From contig CALWVQ010000042.1 in assembly GCA_944385025.1 (NCBI GenBank), forward strand, positions 84,000-147,999: a stretch of DNA of 64,000 nt, read 5' to 3'. The notes beneath the pieces were generated by a model. That model saw only the letters and a list, made by a program, of their open reading frames with translations, was not told the DNA's origin and searched no databases. Made by a program: the position numbers and the translations under genes. Of the stretch, positions 50,133-58,932 are shown in pieces (within the stretch, counting starts at the first letter, position 1; every line of letters begins with the position of its first letter). The DNA comes from an uncultured Eubacterium sp. GTDB taxonomy: Bacteria; Bacillota; Clostridia; Oscillospirales; Acutalibacteraceae.

Positions 50133-51452
50133 ATGAAAAAGCCGAATATTATATTCTATTTTTCCGACCAGCAAAGGTGGGACACGGTAAATCCCGACGT
50201 TACACCGAATTTATGCAAGCTGGCAAATGAAGGAGTAAAATTTGAAAACAACTTTACCTGCCAGCCTGTATGCGGTCCTGCAAGAGCCTGTTTGCAGTCA
50301 GGGCAGTACGCAACGCAGGTAGGCTGTTATTTTAACGGCATTGCTCTGCCCCAAGACACAAAAACCCTTGCCCACTATTTTAACGGTGCAGGTTATCAAA
50401 CGGCATACATAGGCAAATGGCACCTTGCCTCTGACAGAGTTTTGGGACTGCACTGTGAAAAAAAGCCCATACCTAAAAAAAGGCTGGGCGGTTATGAGTA
50501 TTTCAGAGGAGCTGACGTGCTGGAGTTCACATCTCACGGTTATGACGGCTATGTATTTGACGAAAAGGGAAATAAAATAGACTTTAAGGGTTACAGAGCA
50601 GACTGTATAAATGATTTTGCCTTGGAGTACCTTGAAAGCTATAACACGGAAAAGCCGTTTTTTATGTTTGTAAGTCAGCTTGAGCCTCATCATCAAAATG
50701 ACCGCCATAAAATTGAGGGGTACAAGGAAACGGTAGAAAAATACAAAGACTACCCTATTCCTGACGACTTATCTTTCTTAAGCGGAAGCTACAAGGAAGA
50801 TTATCCGGACTATATTTCCGCAGTAAACAGACTTGACTACAATGTGGGACGATTAGTTCAAAAGCTAAAGGATTTAGGCATTTATGACAACACAATTATT
50901 ATTTACACTTCTGACCACGGCGCTCACTTTAGAACACGAAACGCCGAATACAAGCGAAGCTGTCACGACGCTTCCACCCACACGCCTCTTATCATAAGAG
51001 GAGGAAAGTTTTTAGGCGGAATATCGGAGGAAAGGCTGACATCACTTATCGACCTGCCTCCTACGCTTTTATCAATGGCAGGAATAAAAATTCCTGAAAA
51101 TTATATGGGCATTGATTTGGGAAAACTGATAGACAGAAGTGAAGACGAAAGAGAATGTGTTTTTATTCAGATAAGCGAGGCGTCTAACTCAAGAGCCATA
51201 AGAACAAAACGCTTTAAGTACGAGGTACGTGATTTAGCACCTTTAGGATATATGCACCATCAGTCACGGGCTTACTGGGAAAGTTATTTATACGACTTAA
51301 AAAAAGACCCTGAGGAAAGGCATAATCTTGTAAAGCACCCTGCTTACAGAAAAGTAAAATCAGAGCTTAAATACCTGCTTTTACGGCAAATGAAAAATGC
51401 AGGAGAAGATACTCCTGTTATTTTCCCAGCAATAAAGGTGAGAAAAAAGTAG
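50133..51452 (+). CDS. Cys-type sulfatase family protein
   Basis: A 439-residue alkaline-phosphatase-superfamily sulfatase without a visible signal peptide. The metal-binding SDQQRWD is near residue 11, and the formylglycine motif CGPAR (C-x-P-x-R, Cys47-Arg51) is intact. YTSDHGAHF carries more metal ligands. As Cys-type it needs maturation by a sulfatase-maturating enzyme (anSME in anaerobes), which is not in the window. Cytoplasmic location implies that its sulfated substrate is imported. Which sulfate ester (or phosphonate/phosphate ester) it attacks cannot be told. GGAGG precedes the ATG and a strong terminator follows. Confidence 0.92.
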   Translation: MKKPNIIFYFSDQQRWDTVNPDVTPNLCKLANEGVKFENNFTCQPVCGPARACLQSGQYATQVGCYFNGIALPQDTKTLAHYFNGAGYQTAYIGKWHLASDRVLGLHCEKKPIPKKRLGGYEYFRGADVLEFTSHGYDGYVFDEKGNKIDFKGYRADCINDFALEYLESYNTEKPFFMFVSQLEPHHQNDRHKIEGYKETVEKYKDYPIPDDLSFLSGSYKEDYPDYISAVNRLDYNVGRLVQKLKDLGIYDNTIIIYTSDHGAHFRTRNAEYKRSCHDASTHTPLIIRGGKFLGGISEERLTSLIDLPPTLLSMAGIKIPENYMGIDLGKLIDRSEDERECVFIQISEASNSRAIRTKRFKYEVRDLAPLGYMHHQSRAYWESYLYDLKKDPEERHNLVKHPAYRKVKSELKYLLLRQMKNAGEDTPVIFPAIKVRKK

Positions 51453-51466
51453 CCTAAATAACATAC

Positions 51467-51500
51467 AAAAAACGCACTGACTTTTGTCAGTGCGTTTTGA
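51467..51500. terminator. bidirectional terminator between sulfatase and GPH transporter
   Basis: Perfect stem AAAACGCACTGAC / GTCAGTGCGTTTT with a TTTT loop, at the meeting point of convergent genes. Confidence 0.9.
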
Positions 51501-51509
51501 TTTTACATA

Positions 51510-53066
51510 TTATTTCTGTTCCTCATTCTTTGAACGCTTTTCAATAAGCTCGTTAAGGATTCTTGTATGTTCCTTGTCAGTCAAAGCGTATTTGAGTGTA
51601 GGAAGAGCAGAGAGAACCATTCCGATTGCAGGAGGAATGGAAATGAGGAAGAACATTGCAGCAGCGTATTTACCTGCTCCTGTTCCGCCGTCATATGTAA
51701 TGAAGCTTGCGCCGTCCTCAATAGCTTTGTTAAGCTTATCAACATTAGCGCCGCTGTATCCTACCAAAGCATAAACTGCTGATGAAATAATTGTTGCGAG
51801 ACCAGCAGAAATTTTTGTGATAAAGCTCTGACCGGAGAAGAATACACCGTCTGTACGAACACCGTTTGTATATTCCTCATAGTCAACGCAGTCAGCAATC
51901 ATAACAGACTGAAGAACGTTGATACCACCGAATGATGCGCTGGCAAAAAGCATACAAACACCAACAATGATTGACCACAATGTAGATGTAAGGTCGCCGC
52001 CTGAAACTTTGTAGAAAACAAAAATGAGAGCAAAAGGAACTGCACCTGCGATTGAATAGAAATTATAGAGGTTTTTCTTTTCAATCTTCTTGATAAGAAC
52101 AGGTGTAATAGCCATTGCAACAAACTGGCCAGCAAAAAGGCCAACAGCAACACAGCCCAAGCCAATAAGTATTTTGAAGTCAATGCCTGCAAGTGAGCCG
52201 TCCTCATTATACTTAAGGATGTTCATAATATTACCGTTTGCATAGTAATATGTAACGAGAGTCATAGCAACTATCATAAGAAGCTGTATCGGGCTTCTGA
52301 GGATACCTGAAATAAGAATCTGTCTGAACGGCTTGTTTCTGAACATAATCTGGAAGTTTTCCTTAAAGCCGTATTTCTTTTCTGACTGCTTAACTTTTTC
52401 TCTTGTAGCAAGACCTGCAAACTCAAAGAGTACAGACGCAATAATTGTCATTACAATAACAGTAACAATAAATCCGTACTGATTTGATTTTGAAACGTCC
52501 ATTCCCTGATTTTTGAATATGCCGCTGACTGCCTGTGCTATCTGAACAACAAGAACGCCTATACCGCCGATACCTGCAACTATACGGGCAAGACCGAGAA
52601 GTTTGCTTCTGTCGCTGTCGTCATCAGTCATAAGAGATGTAATACCCCAAAGCGGAATATCACACACGGTGAATGACATACCCCAGGCAACGTAAGAAAT
52701 GCCTGCCCAAGCAACAATCAACACTTTTTGTGCGGTAGTGCTTGCTTCAGCATAGTTTCCGTTAATAAACGTCAATATGGTGATAACGCCTATAATTCCG
52801 GGGAAAATGATAAGATACGGTCTGCATTTACCCCATTTGCTTCTTGTTCTGTCAACAATTGTACCCATCATAGGGTCATTGATAGCATCCCAAATTCTTG
52901 CGATTGTCATAATCCAACCAAGCGCCATTGCCGGCAGACAGATAACATTCTGGAAATAGAAATAAAGACCTGTTGCAACAATGTTGTAGATTAAATTCTG
53001 ACCGAACATACCGGTTAAATAACCGGCTAATTCTTTTTTTGTGTAGGTATGCGAATTACTACCCAA
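51510..53066 (-). CDS. GPH-family sugar:cation symporter
   Basis: Membrane transporter of 518 residues with about twelve helices, of the same family as the protein at 32332. The diagnostic segment is ARIWDAINDPMMGTIVDRT near residue 60, and ADCVDYEEYTNGVRTDG is the counterpart of the late motif. A longer periplasmic or cytoplasmic insertion (ILKYNEDGSLAG, near 285) makes it larger than usual. The preferred start is TTG at 53066, eight bases after AAGGAG; the GTG three codons earlier overlaps that ribosome site. It converges on the sulfatase operon, so it might bring in its substrate, but co-regulation is not shown. Confidence 0.9.
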   Translation of the reverse strand: MGSNSHTYTKKELAGYLTGMFGQNLIYNIVATGLYFYFQNVICLPAMALGWIMTIARIWDAINDPMMGTIVDRTRSKWGKCRPYLIIFPGIIGVITILTFINGNYAEASTTAQKVLIVAWAGISYVAWGMSFTVCDIPLWGITSLMTDDDSDRSKLLGLARIVAGIGGIGVLVVQIAQAVSGIFKNQGMDVSKSNQYGFIVTVIVMTIIASVLFEFAGLATREKVKQSEKKYGFKENFQIMFRNKPFRQILISGILRSPIQLLMIVAMTLVTYYYANGNIMNILKYNEDGSLAGIDFKILIGLGCVAVGLFAGQFVAMAITPVLIKKIEKKNLYNFYSIAGAVPFALIFVFYKVSGGDLTSTLWSIIVGVCMLFASASFGGINVLQSVMIADCVDYEEYTNGVRTDGVFFSGQSFITKISAGLATIISSAVYALVGYSGANVDKLNKAIEDGASFITYDGGTGAGKYAAAMFFLISIPPAIGMVLSALPTLKYALTDKEHTRILNELIEKRSKNEEQK

Positions 53067-53169
53067 TAAAACCACTCCTTACTGGCACCTTAAAATGTCC
53101 TTTAATATAATAACAATTTAGTACCAAAATTACAAGCACAATTTTATTTTTTTATTTAGTTTACACAAA

Positions 53170-53586
53170 TCAGAATTTCTTTTCCATCCAAATATGCTCG
53201 CAGCCCTCATCAAAATCTTTTTCGCCATACGCTTCGTATCCTTGCTTTTCGTAAAAATTTTTAGCTTGAAGCTGTGAATGAAGTTTCAAACTTTTGCCGC
53301 CTTTTGAAATAATACTCTTTTCTGCAGTCTCAACAAGAGCGGCTCCCACTCCTTTTCCGCGGTATTCTTTCATAACGGCAAGACGTCCCAGATAGTAGTC
53401 ACCCTTTTCATCAATATAGTAACGACAGGTGCCTGCTGCTTTTTCACCGTCAAAAGCCACAAGGTGAGAAGAAATAGAATCTGTGCTGTCAAATTCCTCC
53501 TTAAACCCCTGTTCTTTGACAAAAACCGATATACGTATTTCTTTTGCCTCTTGGGGCAACTCTTTTTCATATAATTTTATTTCCAT
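53170..53586 (-). CDS. GNAT-family N-acetyltransferase
   Basis: A 138-residue cytosolic acetyltransferase. The acetyl-CoA loop LGRLAVMKEYRGKGVGAALVE (Q/R-x-x-G-x-G/A) is near residues 68-88, and FYEKQGYEAYGEKDFDEGCEH forms the C-terminal strand region. It resembles the ElaA/YjcF group, which lacks a firm substrate. GGCGGTG lies eight bases before the ATG. It is a lone gene, separated from tRNA-Ser by a terminator. Confidence 0.9.
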   Translation of the reverse strand: MEIKLYEKELPQEAKEIRISVFVKEQGFKEEFDSTDSISSHLVAFDGEKAAGTCRYYIDEKGDYYLGRLAVMKEYRGKGVGAALVETAEKSIISKGGKSLKLHSQLQAKNFYEKQGYEAYGEKDFDEGCEHIWMEKKF

Positions 53587-53635
53587 ATATATACACCGCC
53601 TAAAAAAAATAGTAACACAACAAGAATATTGTTAC

Positions 53636-53670
53636 AACAAAAAAGAGAAACAGCAAACTGTTTCTCTTTT
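53636..53670 (-). terminator. terminator after tRNA-Ser
   Basis: Minus-strand stem AAAAGAGAAACAG / CTGTTTCTCTTTT, loop TTTG, followed by further T residues (TTGTTG), 4 bases after the tRNA 3' end. Confidence 0.88.
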
Positions 53671-53673
53671 TTA

Positions 53674-53766
53674 TGGCGCAGATGAAGAGATTCGAACTCT
53701 TGAGTACTCGTTGAAGCACTACACGATTTCCAATCGTGCTCCTTCGGCCAGCTCGGACACATCTGC
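53674..53766 (-). tRNA. tRNA-Ser (GGA)
   Basis: Class II tRNA of 93 bases with a long variable arm. The acceptor stem is GCAGATG/CATCTGC followed by GCCA. The anticodon stem CACGA/TCGTG with loop TTGGAAA gives GGA, reading UCC and UCU. T arm GAGTTCGAATC is standard. CCA is encoded. Confidence 0.97.
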
Positions 53767-53780
53767 TTATTGCGTTAGTT

Positions 53781-53809
53781 ATTATACATTACTGAAAAAC
53801 AAAATGCAA
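53781..53809 (-). promoter_or_regulatory. tRNA-Ser promoter
   Basis: TTGCAT (53809-53804), 17-base spacer, TATAAT (53786-53781) on the minus strand. The predicted start is about 8 bases before the tRNA 5' end, and the -35 begins 11 bases after the purF stop. Confidence 0.85.
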
Positions 53810-53820
53810 GACTAATTTTA

Positions 53821-55272
53821 CTAATCAAGCACCTGATAATACTGTGAAAATCGATTGAGCTTTTCCTCAAACTTATCCTTGGGCTGTTCTTTTGGAACGT
53901 CGATAGGATATTTACCAGTAAAACAACCATCACAGAAGCCGCAAGCCGCATTTTGGGCAAGCTGATGAGTAGCTTCTACCGAAAGATAGCCAAGACTGTC
54001 AACTCCTATTTCCCGGGCAATATCCGCCACACTGTCAAATCGGCAGGCGATCAGATTTTCCTGAGAATCAACATCAGTGCCGAAAAAACAGGGATATTTA
54101 AAGGGCGGAGAAGACACACGCATATGAACCTCTTTGGCTCCTGCTTCTCTCAAAAGACTTACAATTCTTGCACAGGTTGTACCTCGGACAATGGAATCGT
54201 CAATCATAATTACTCTTTTACCTTTTATATTTTCCTTTACCACGTTAAGTTTTATTCTTACTGCATCCTGACGCTGATTTTGATTTGGCTGAATAAAACT
54301 TCTTCCTATATATCTGTTTTTTATAAAGCCTACTCCGTAGGGAATTTTACTTTCATTGGCATATCCCAGGGCGGCGTCAAGTCCCGAATCAGGAACGCCG
54401 ATCACTATATCGGCGTCAACGGGACACTCCTTTGCAAGAAACTCCCCTGCTCTCATTCTGGCATGCTGAACGCATGAGCCCTCAATAACAGAATCGGGAC
54501 GGGCAAAATAGATATACTCAAATACACACATGTTTCCTTTTTTACCGCAGTGGGTTTCAATAGATTTCACTCCGTCACAGCTAATGACAACGATTTCACC
54601 CGGTTTTATATCACGCACAAATTCTGCGCCTACAGAATCAAGGGCACAGCTTTCAGAAGCCGCCACCCACGCACCGTCTTTTGTCTTACCCAAGCACAAA
54701 GGTCTGAAACCGTTAGGGTCACGAAAGGCAATCAGCTTTGTCGCCGTCATAACAAGACATGAATAAGCCCCTTTCAGCGTATACATTGCTTTTTCAACTG
54801 CCTCTTCCGTGCTTTTACAGGTAAGGCGCTGTGAAACTATTGAATAAGCAATAGACTCTGTGTCAGACGTGCCGTGAAAAATAGCTCCTTTAAGCTCAAA
54901 CTGCTTTCTTATGTCGGGTGCGTTAACCAAGTTGCCGTTATGTGCAACAGCAAGATTTCCTTTAATGTGACGGATAACAAGCGGCTGAATATTATTTGCA
55001 TTCTTGCCGCCTGTAGTAGAATATCTGACGTGTCCGATTGCCATATTACCCATACCGAGTTCCTGCATTTTTTCAGCAGTAAAAACATCGGGAACCAAAT
55101 TGTCTCCCCTGTGATGTCTGAAAACTCCGTCGTCGTTTACAGCTATACCGCAACTTTCCTGCCCTCTGTGCTGAAGGGCAAACAAGCCGTGATAAACCGA
55201 TTGGGCAACATAAGTAGTTTTATTTTCAAAAATGCCGAAAACACCGCATTCCTCGTGTAAACTGTTAAACAT
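53821..55272 (-). CDS. purF: amidophosphoribosyltransferase
   Basis: First step of purine synthesis: transfers glutamine amide nitrogen to PRPP. The 483-residue protein is made as a precursor, with MFNSLHEECGVFGIF showing the catalytic Cys at residue 9 behind a short propeptide. The class II glutaminase domain is followed by a PRTase domain with VIMIDDSIVRGTT. The Cys residues of the Bacillus-type [4Fe-4S] cluster are visible, with CGFCDGC near the C-terminus. AGGTGAG lies four bases before the ATG at 55272; the longer frame from 55335 runs into the previous gene. It is 13 bases after the GXGXG gene of glutamate synthase. No other pur gene adjoins it. Confidence 0.97.
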   Translation of the reverse strand: MFNSLHEECGVFGIFENKTTYVAQSVYHGLFALQHRGQESCGIAVNDDGVFRHHRGDNLVPDVFTAEKMQELGMGNMAIGHVRYSTTGGKNANNIQPLVIRHIKGNLAVAHNGNLVNAPDIRKQFELKGAIFHGTSDTESIAYSIVSQRLTCKSTEEAVEKAMYTLKGAYSCLVMTATKLIAFRDPNGFRPLCLGKTKDGAWVAASESCALDSVGAEFVRDIKPGEIVVISCDGVKSIETHCGKKGNMCVFEYIYFARPDSVIEGSCVQHARMRAGEFLAKECPVDADIVIGVPDSGLDAALGYANESKIPYGVGFIKNRYIGRSFIQPNQNQRQDAVRIKLNVVKENIKGKRVIMIDDSIVRGTTCARIVSLLREAGAKEVHMRVSSPPFKYPCFFGTDVDSQENLIACRFDSVADIAREIGVDSLGYLSVEATHQLAQNAACGFCDGCFTGKYPIDVPKEQPKDKFEEKLNRFSQYYQVLD

Positions 55273-55285
55273 CGCACTCACCTGC

Positions 55286-56020
55286 TTAATTTGGAGTATA
55301 AAGATTTGCATAAGGGCGTGAGGTTGCAGGAACAAGCTTTTTAAACTGCTTGCTCATTACATCCTTGTAACTGACGCCGAAATATTTGCAGTACCTTTTG
55401 ACATACTGCTCCAGCTCCTTTTTATCTTCGTCATCAAGATTTGACACTTTAATATTAGCGCTGAGATTTTCTTTCGGAAAAGATCCTCGAACAAAAATTT
55501 TGCCTCCGTGCATTCCCGAAGCGCAGTGAGTGCCGAAAAGCTTTTCTCCCCTTTTAAGATTAAGGCCTAAAAGAACAATAGTTCCCCCCGCCATATATTC
55601 GCCTAAAAACGAGCCTGCGTTTTTACCGATAACGAGTACAGGGCGCATTTGGCGAAATTCCTTGATATGAATACCGCCTCGGCACGCAACATTATCTCTG
55701 ACATAAATCTGTCCGTCACGCATTCCGTAGCCCAAGGCATCACCGCTGTGACCGTGAATAATAATTTCACCGCCGTTCATAGTGTTTCCGACAGCATCCT
55801 GACAGTTGCCGTAAACGACGACTTTACCGCCGTTTAAATAACACGCCATATCGTTTCCCGGAGTTCCGTGAACCTCGATAGTTTTACCCTGATCAAGAGC
55901 ACAGCCTATATAACGCTGACCGTTAACGTCCTTAACTGTCACCTTGTTTTTACTTTCTAACTCTTGATTTATAATTTCATTTACCTGCTCGTAACGGGTA
56001 AGTCCTGCCTCAATAGTCAT
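55286..56020 (-). CDS. glutamate synthase, GXGXG (domain 3) subunit
   Basis: The C-terminal structural domain of glutamate synthase encoded on its own gene, 244 residues. It is a right-handed beta helix with repeated G-x-G-x-G-type turns (GGKVVVYGNCQDAVGNTMNGG, then GHSGDALGYGMRDGQIYVR). A longer C-terminal helical tail includes DEDKKELEQYVKRYCKYFGVSY. In the split archaeal-type enzyme this part supports the FMN domain. It lies between the FMN/ferredoxin subunit gene (14 bases upstream) and purF. Confidence 0.93.
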   Translation of the reverse strand: MTIEAGLTRYEQVNEIINQELESKNKVTVKDVNGQRYIGCALDQGKTIEVHGTPGNDMACYLNGGKVVVYGNCQDAVGNTMNGGEIIIHGHSGDALGYGMRDGQIYVRDNVACRGGIHIKEFRQMRPVLVIGKNAGSFLGEYMAGGTIVLLGLNLKRGEKLFGTHCASGMHGGKIFVRGSFPKENLSANIKVSNLDDEDKKELEQYVKRYCKYFGVSYKDVMSKQFKKLVPATSRPYANLYTPN

Positions 56021-56034
56021 TATAACTCCCCCTT

Positions 56035-57537
56035 TTATTCGCCTGCGTGCTTAATACCCAGTATATCAAGCTCTTTTTGGTTTAGTCCGATACCGCGGAG
56101 CATAAGCCTGTTTCCTCTTAACGAGTCTATGGAGTTAATACCCATACCGCCCATTATTTCTTTGATTTCGTGGTTCCAAGCGTTTATAAGATTTACTACT
56201 CTTTGATGAGCAGTTTCGGGTACAAGTCTTTCGGTTAAATCAGGTCTTTGAGTTGCAATACCCCAGTTACACTTACCTGTGTTACAGGTCTGGCACATAT
56301 GACAACCCATTGCAATCAGAGCGGCAGACGCTACATAGCAAGCATCTGCACCCAGGGCTATTGCCTTAACAATATCAGAAGAACATCTGAAAGAACCTGA
56401 CGCAACAATAGATACTGAAGAACGTATACCCTCTTCTCTTAATCTTTGGTCGGCGGCAGCAAGAGCCAGTTCAACAGGAATACCTACGTTATCGCGTATC
56501 CTTGTAGGAGCGGCGCCTGTACCTCCTCTGAAACCGTCTATAACTATTATATCTGCGCCTGCTCTGGCACAACCTGAAACGATTGCGGCAACGTTATGGA
56601 CAGCCGCAATTTTAACGGCAACGGGTTTATCGCCTTTGGTAGCCTGTTTAAGCGACCAGATAAGCTGACGCAAATCTTCGATTGAGTATATATCGTGGTG
56701 AGGCGCAGGTGAGATAGCGTCTGACCCTTCGGGAATCATACGGGCATTTGAAACCTCAACGTTTACCTTTTCGCCGGGAAGATGTCCGCCGATACCGGGC
56801 TTTGCACCCTGACCTATTTTTATTTCAATAAACTTGGAATTTTGAAGATATTCTTTGTATACACCGAAACGTCCCGATGCAACCTGTACTACTGCACAGT
56901 CTGAATATTTTTCAAGTTCGGGATGAAGTCCGCCTTCACCCGTATTAAACAGCGTGCCCAGTTTTTCAGCCGCCATTGCAAGAGATTTCTGGGCATTAAG
57001 GGAAATAGAGCCGAAACTCATAGCCGAAAACATAATCGGTGTTTCAATCATTACCTGAGGCGGCATTTTTGATATTGATTTGCCTTTTTTCTCCACCTCA
57101 AGCTTTTCAGGCTTTCTGCCTAAAATCGTTCTTATTTCCATAGGCTCTCTGAGCGGGTCTATGGACGGATTGGTTACCTGTGACGCATTCAAAAGAATAT
57201 GGTCCCAGTAAATAGGATAAGGCTTGGGGTTACCCATTGCCGAAAGAAGAGTAGATCCTGTGTTTGCCTGACGGCAGATTTCCTGCTGATACTGTGGCGT
57301 CCAGTTAGAGTTTTCACGGTAATCGCACACATATTTCTCAATTCTGAGAGCGCCTGTAGGGCAAAGGTCCACGCATCTGTGACAGGCTACGCATTCATTT
57401 GAATCAGAAAGCACCTTTTTGCCCTGCTTATCAAAAAAATGACATTCGTTTGCACACTGCTTAACACAAATGCCGCAGTTAATGCAAAGTTCCTTGTCTC
57501 TTACAATTGTAAATCTTCTGGGAATATAATTTATCAT
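56035..57537 (-). CDS. gltB: glutamate synthase, FMN-binding synthase domain with N-terminal ferredoxin domain
   Basis: The synthase subunit that reduces 2-oxoglutarate plus ammonia to glutamate. The 500-residue protein starts with a bacterial ferredoxin domain holding two [4Fe-4S] motifs (CINCGICVKQC and CVACHRCVDLC, residues 18-60), then the FMN barrel with GEGGLHPELEKYSDCAVVQ, KIGQGAKPGIGGHLPGEKV and IDGFRGGTGAAP. The CHMCQTCNTGKCNWGIATQ segment supplies the [3Fe-4S] ligands. The electron donor is likely ferredoxin or a separate beta subunit, since no gltD is here. The stop and start overlap by one base with the upstream amidotransferase. Confidence 0.95.
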   Translation of the reverse strand: MINYIPRRFTIVRDKELCINCGICVKQCANECHFFDKQGKKVLSDSNECVACHRCVDLCPTGALRIEKYVCDYRENSNWTPQYQQEICRQANTGSTLLSAMGNPKPYPIYWDHILLNASQVTNPSIDPLREPMEIRTILGRKPEKLEVEKKGKSISKMPPQVMIETPIMFSAMSFGSISLNAQKSLAMAAEKLGTLFNTGEGGLHPELEKYSDCAVVQVASGRFGVYKEYLQNSKFIEIKIGQGAKPGIGGHLPGEKVNVEVSNARMIPEGSDAISPAPHHDIYSIEDLRQLIWSLKQATKGDKPVAVKIAAVHNVAAIVSGCARAGADIIVIDGFRGGTGAAPTRIRDNVGIPVELALAAADQRLREEGIRSSVSIVASGSFRCSSDIVKAIALGADACYVASAALIAMGCHMCQTCNTGKCNWGIATQRPDLTERLVPETAHQRVVNLINAWNHEIKEIMGGMGINSIDSLRGNRLMLRGIGLNQKELDILGIKHAGE

Positions 57538-58640
57538 TACTCGTCGTCCTCCTCTTCTTCAATTTCAAGAGGAATAAATACAGGCTCTGCACCTGACACA
57601 GACCACACCTTTTCAGGATTGGGACAAACTACTCTTATAGCAGACTCCTCCGACGCAAAATAAGCTCTATCGCCTTTTGTAGCAGCCGTAAGAGAACGGA
57701 GTTTAAGCCTGTCGTTAATTGCAAGGAGTCCTTTGTTTGACCCTAAAATTACAGAAAACGGACCGTTTACAAGAGCGCCGCTGTAAATAGAGCGCAGATT
57801 TGTAAAATATTCTTTTCGTTCAGGGTCCATTCTGTCAATCTCTTCCCATTCGGGAGCAGTTAAAACGTCTGCCGCAACTTCGATAGGAAGATTGTGATGA
57901 CGAAGAAGATGGTCAAACAAATAGGTAATTACCTCGGTATCCGTCTGCATTGTGCAGATATAGCCAAACTGCTCTATATATCTTCTGTTTGCGTCATAAG
58001 AGGAAATTTCGCCGTTATGGACAATAGACCAGTCAAGAATATTAAAAGGGTGAGAACCTCCCCACCAACCCGGTGTGTTAGTCGGGAAACGTCCGTGGGC
58101 AGTCCAGATATATGCGTCATACTGGTCAAGCATATAAAACTCGCCTACGTCCTCAGGATAACCTACCGCCTTGAAACAGCCCATATTTTTACCGCTTGAG
58201 AAAATATAAGCTCCCTCAATAGCGTTATTTACATTAGTTACACACTGGGCAACATACTCTTGCTCGTCAAGACGCGCATCTTTCATACGAACACGGTTAG
58301 CCTTGCCGAAGTAACGCCATATGTCAGGTCCTTTTTCTATCTGCGGTACCTTTTTTGTAGGTATCCTTTCAGCTACATCTATATTAAAATGACGAAACAA
58401 AAAATCCTCGCACTGTTTTCTTGCCTCATTTGACTCATAAAATACGTGAATTGCATATTCGTCCTTGTGTTCCGGATAAATTCCGTATGCTGCAAAGCCG
58501 CCGCCCAGTCCGTTGGAACGGTCGTGCATAAGAGCAATGGACTTAATGATTTCAGAGCCGTTGATGCCCTTGCCTTTTCTGTCGATAATTGCGGCAATGG
58601 CACAGCCTGAAGGAATTCTGATTTCTCCCTCTCTGAGCAT
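57537..58640 (-). CDS. glutamate synthase, class II glutamine amidotransferase subunit
   Basis: The glutaminase part of the split glutamate synthase, releasing ammonia from glutamine. The 367-residue protein starts MLREGEIRIPSGCAIAAI, so the catalytic Cys is at about residue 13. It must be exposed by removing a short leader, as known for this archaeal-type family. NPGWWGGSHPFNILDWSIVHNGEISSYDANRRY is the core glutamine site (positions about 190-222). The start at 58640 is eight bases after AGGAG; an ATG two codons earlier is too close to it. It is the first of the three glutamate synthase genes. Confidence 0.93.
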   Translation of the reverse strand: MLREGEIRIPSGCAIAAIIDRKGKGINGSEIIKSIALMHDRSNGLGGGFAAYGIYPEHKDEYAIHVFYESNEARKQCEDFLFRHFNIDVAERIPTKKVPQIEKGPDIWRYFGKANRVRMKDARLDEQEYVAQCVTNVNNAIEGAYIFSSGKNMGCFKAVGYPEDVGEFYMLDQYDAYIWTAHGRFPTNTPGWWGGSHPFNILDWSIVHNGEISSYDANRRYIEQFGYICTMQTDTEVITYLFDHLLRHHNLPIEVAADVLTAPEWEEIDRMDPERKEYFTNLRSIYSGALVNGPFSVILGSNKGLLAINDRLKLRSLTAATKGDRAYFASEESAIRVVCPNPEKVWSVSGAEPVFIPLEIEEEEDDE

Positions 58641-58695
58641 AAACATTTCTCCTTAATCAAATTTATAAACAGCCTAAATTAATTGGGCTAAATAA

Positions 58696-58725
58696 ATTTT
58701 ACAACAATAATATATATGCCGTCAA
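58696..58725 (-). promoter_or_regulatory. glutamate synthase operon promoter
   Basis: TTGACG (58725-58720), 18-base spacer, TAAAAT (58701-58696) on the minus strand. The start near 58689 gives a leader of about 50 bases. Confidence 0.72.
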
Positions 58726-58755
58726 TTCCACAAGTTATAGAAATTTTGGTTAATT

Positions 58756-58825
58756 TTATGTAATATTATGTACGATTTAACATATTTTATGTATACTTAT
58801 GCATTTTTATTTGAATATCTATGTA
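58756..58825. repeat. helically phased TTATGTA repeats upstream of the glutamate synthase promoter
   Basis: TTATGTA at 58756, 58766 and 58787, TTATGCA at 58797 and CTATGTA at 58819 (plus strand), at steps of 10, 21, 10 and 22 bases. The first and third are within exact ATTTTATGTA copies. They lie 31-100 bases upstream of the -35, on one face of the helix, as expected for an activator array. AT-richness raises the chance background. Confidence 0.5.
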
Positions 58826-58874
58826 TATTTATAACTTGTTAAATTCATTAAAAATCAGCTTGCCGCTGCAAATA

Positions 58875-58905
58875 TAACAAAAGACGGCACACAAAGTGCC
58901 GTCTT
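58875..58905 (-). terminator. glnA terminator
   Basis: Minus-strand stem AAGACGGCAC / GTGCCGTCTT, loop TTTGT, followed by TTTGTTATATTT, 28 bases after the glnA stop. Confidence 0.88.
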
Positions 58906-58932
58906 AAAGATCATATAAATTCAGCTTACAAA

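Noticed and set aside
53953-54477. 174-codon plus-strand frame opposite purF
   Set aside because: Antisense to a well-defined PurF with intact motifs. The translation has no recognisable domain.
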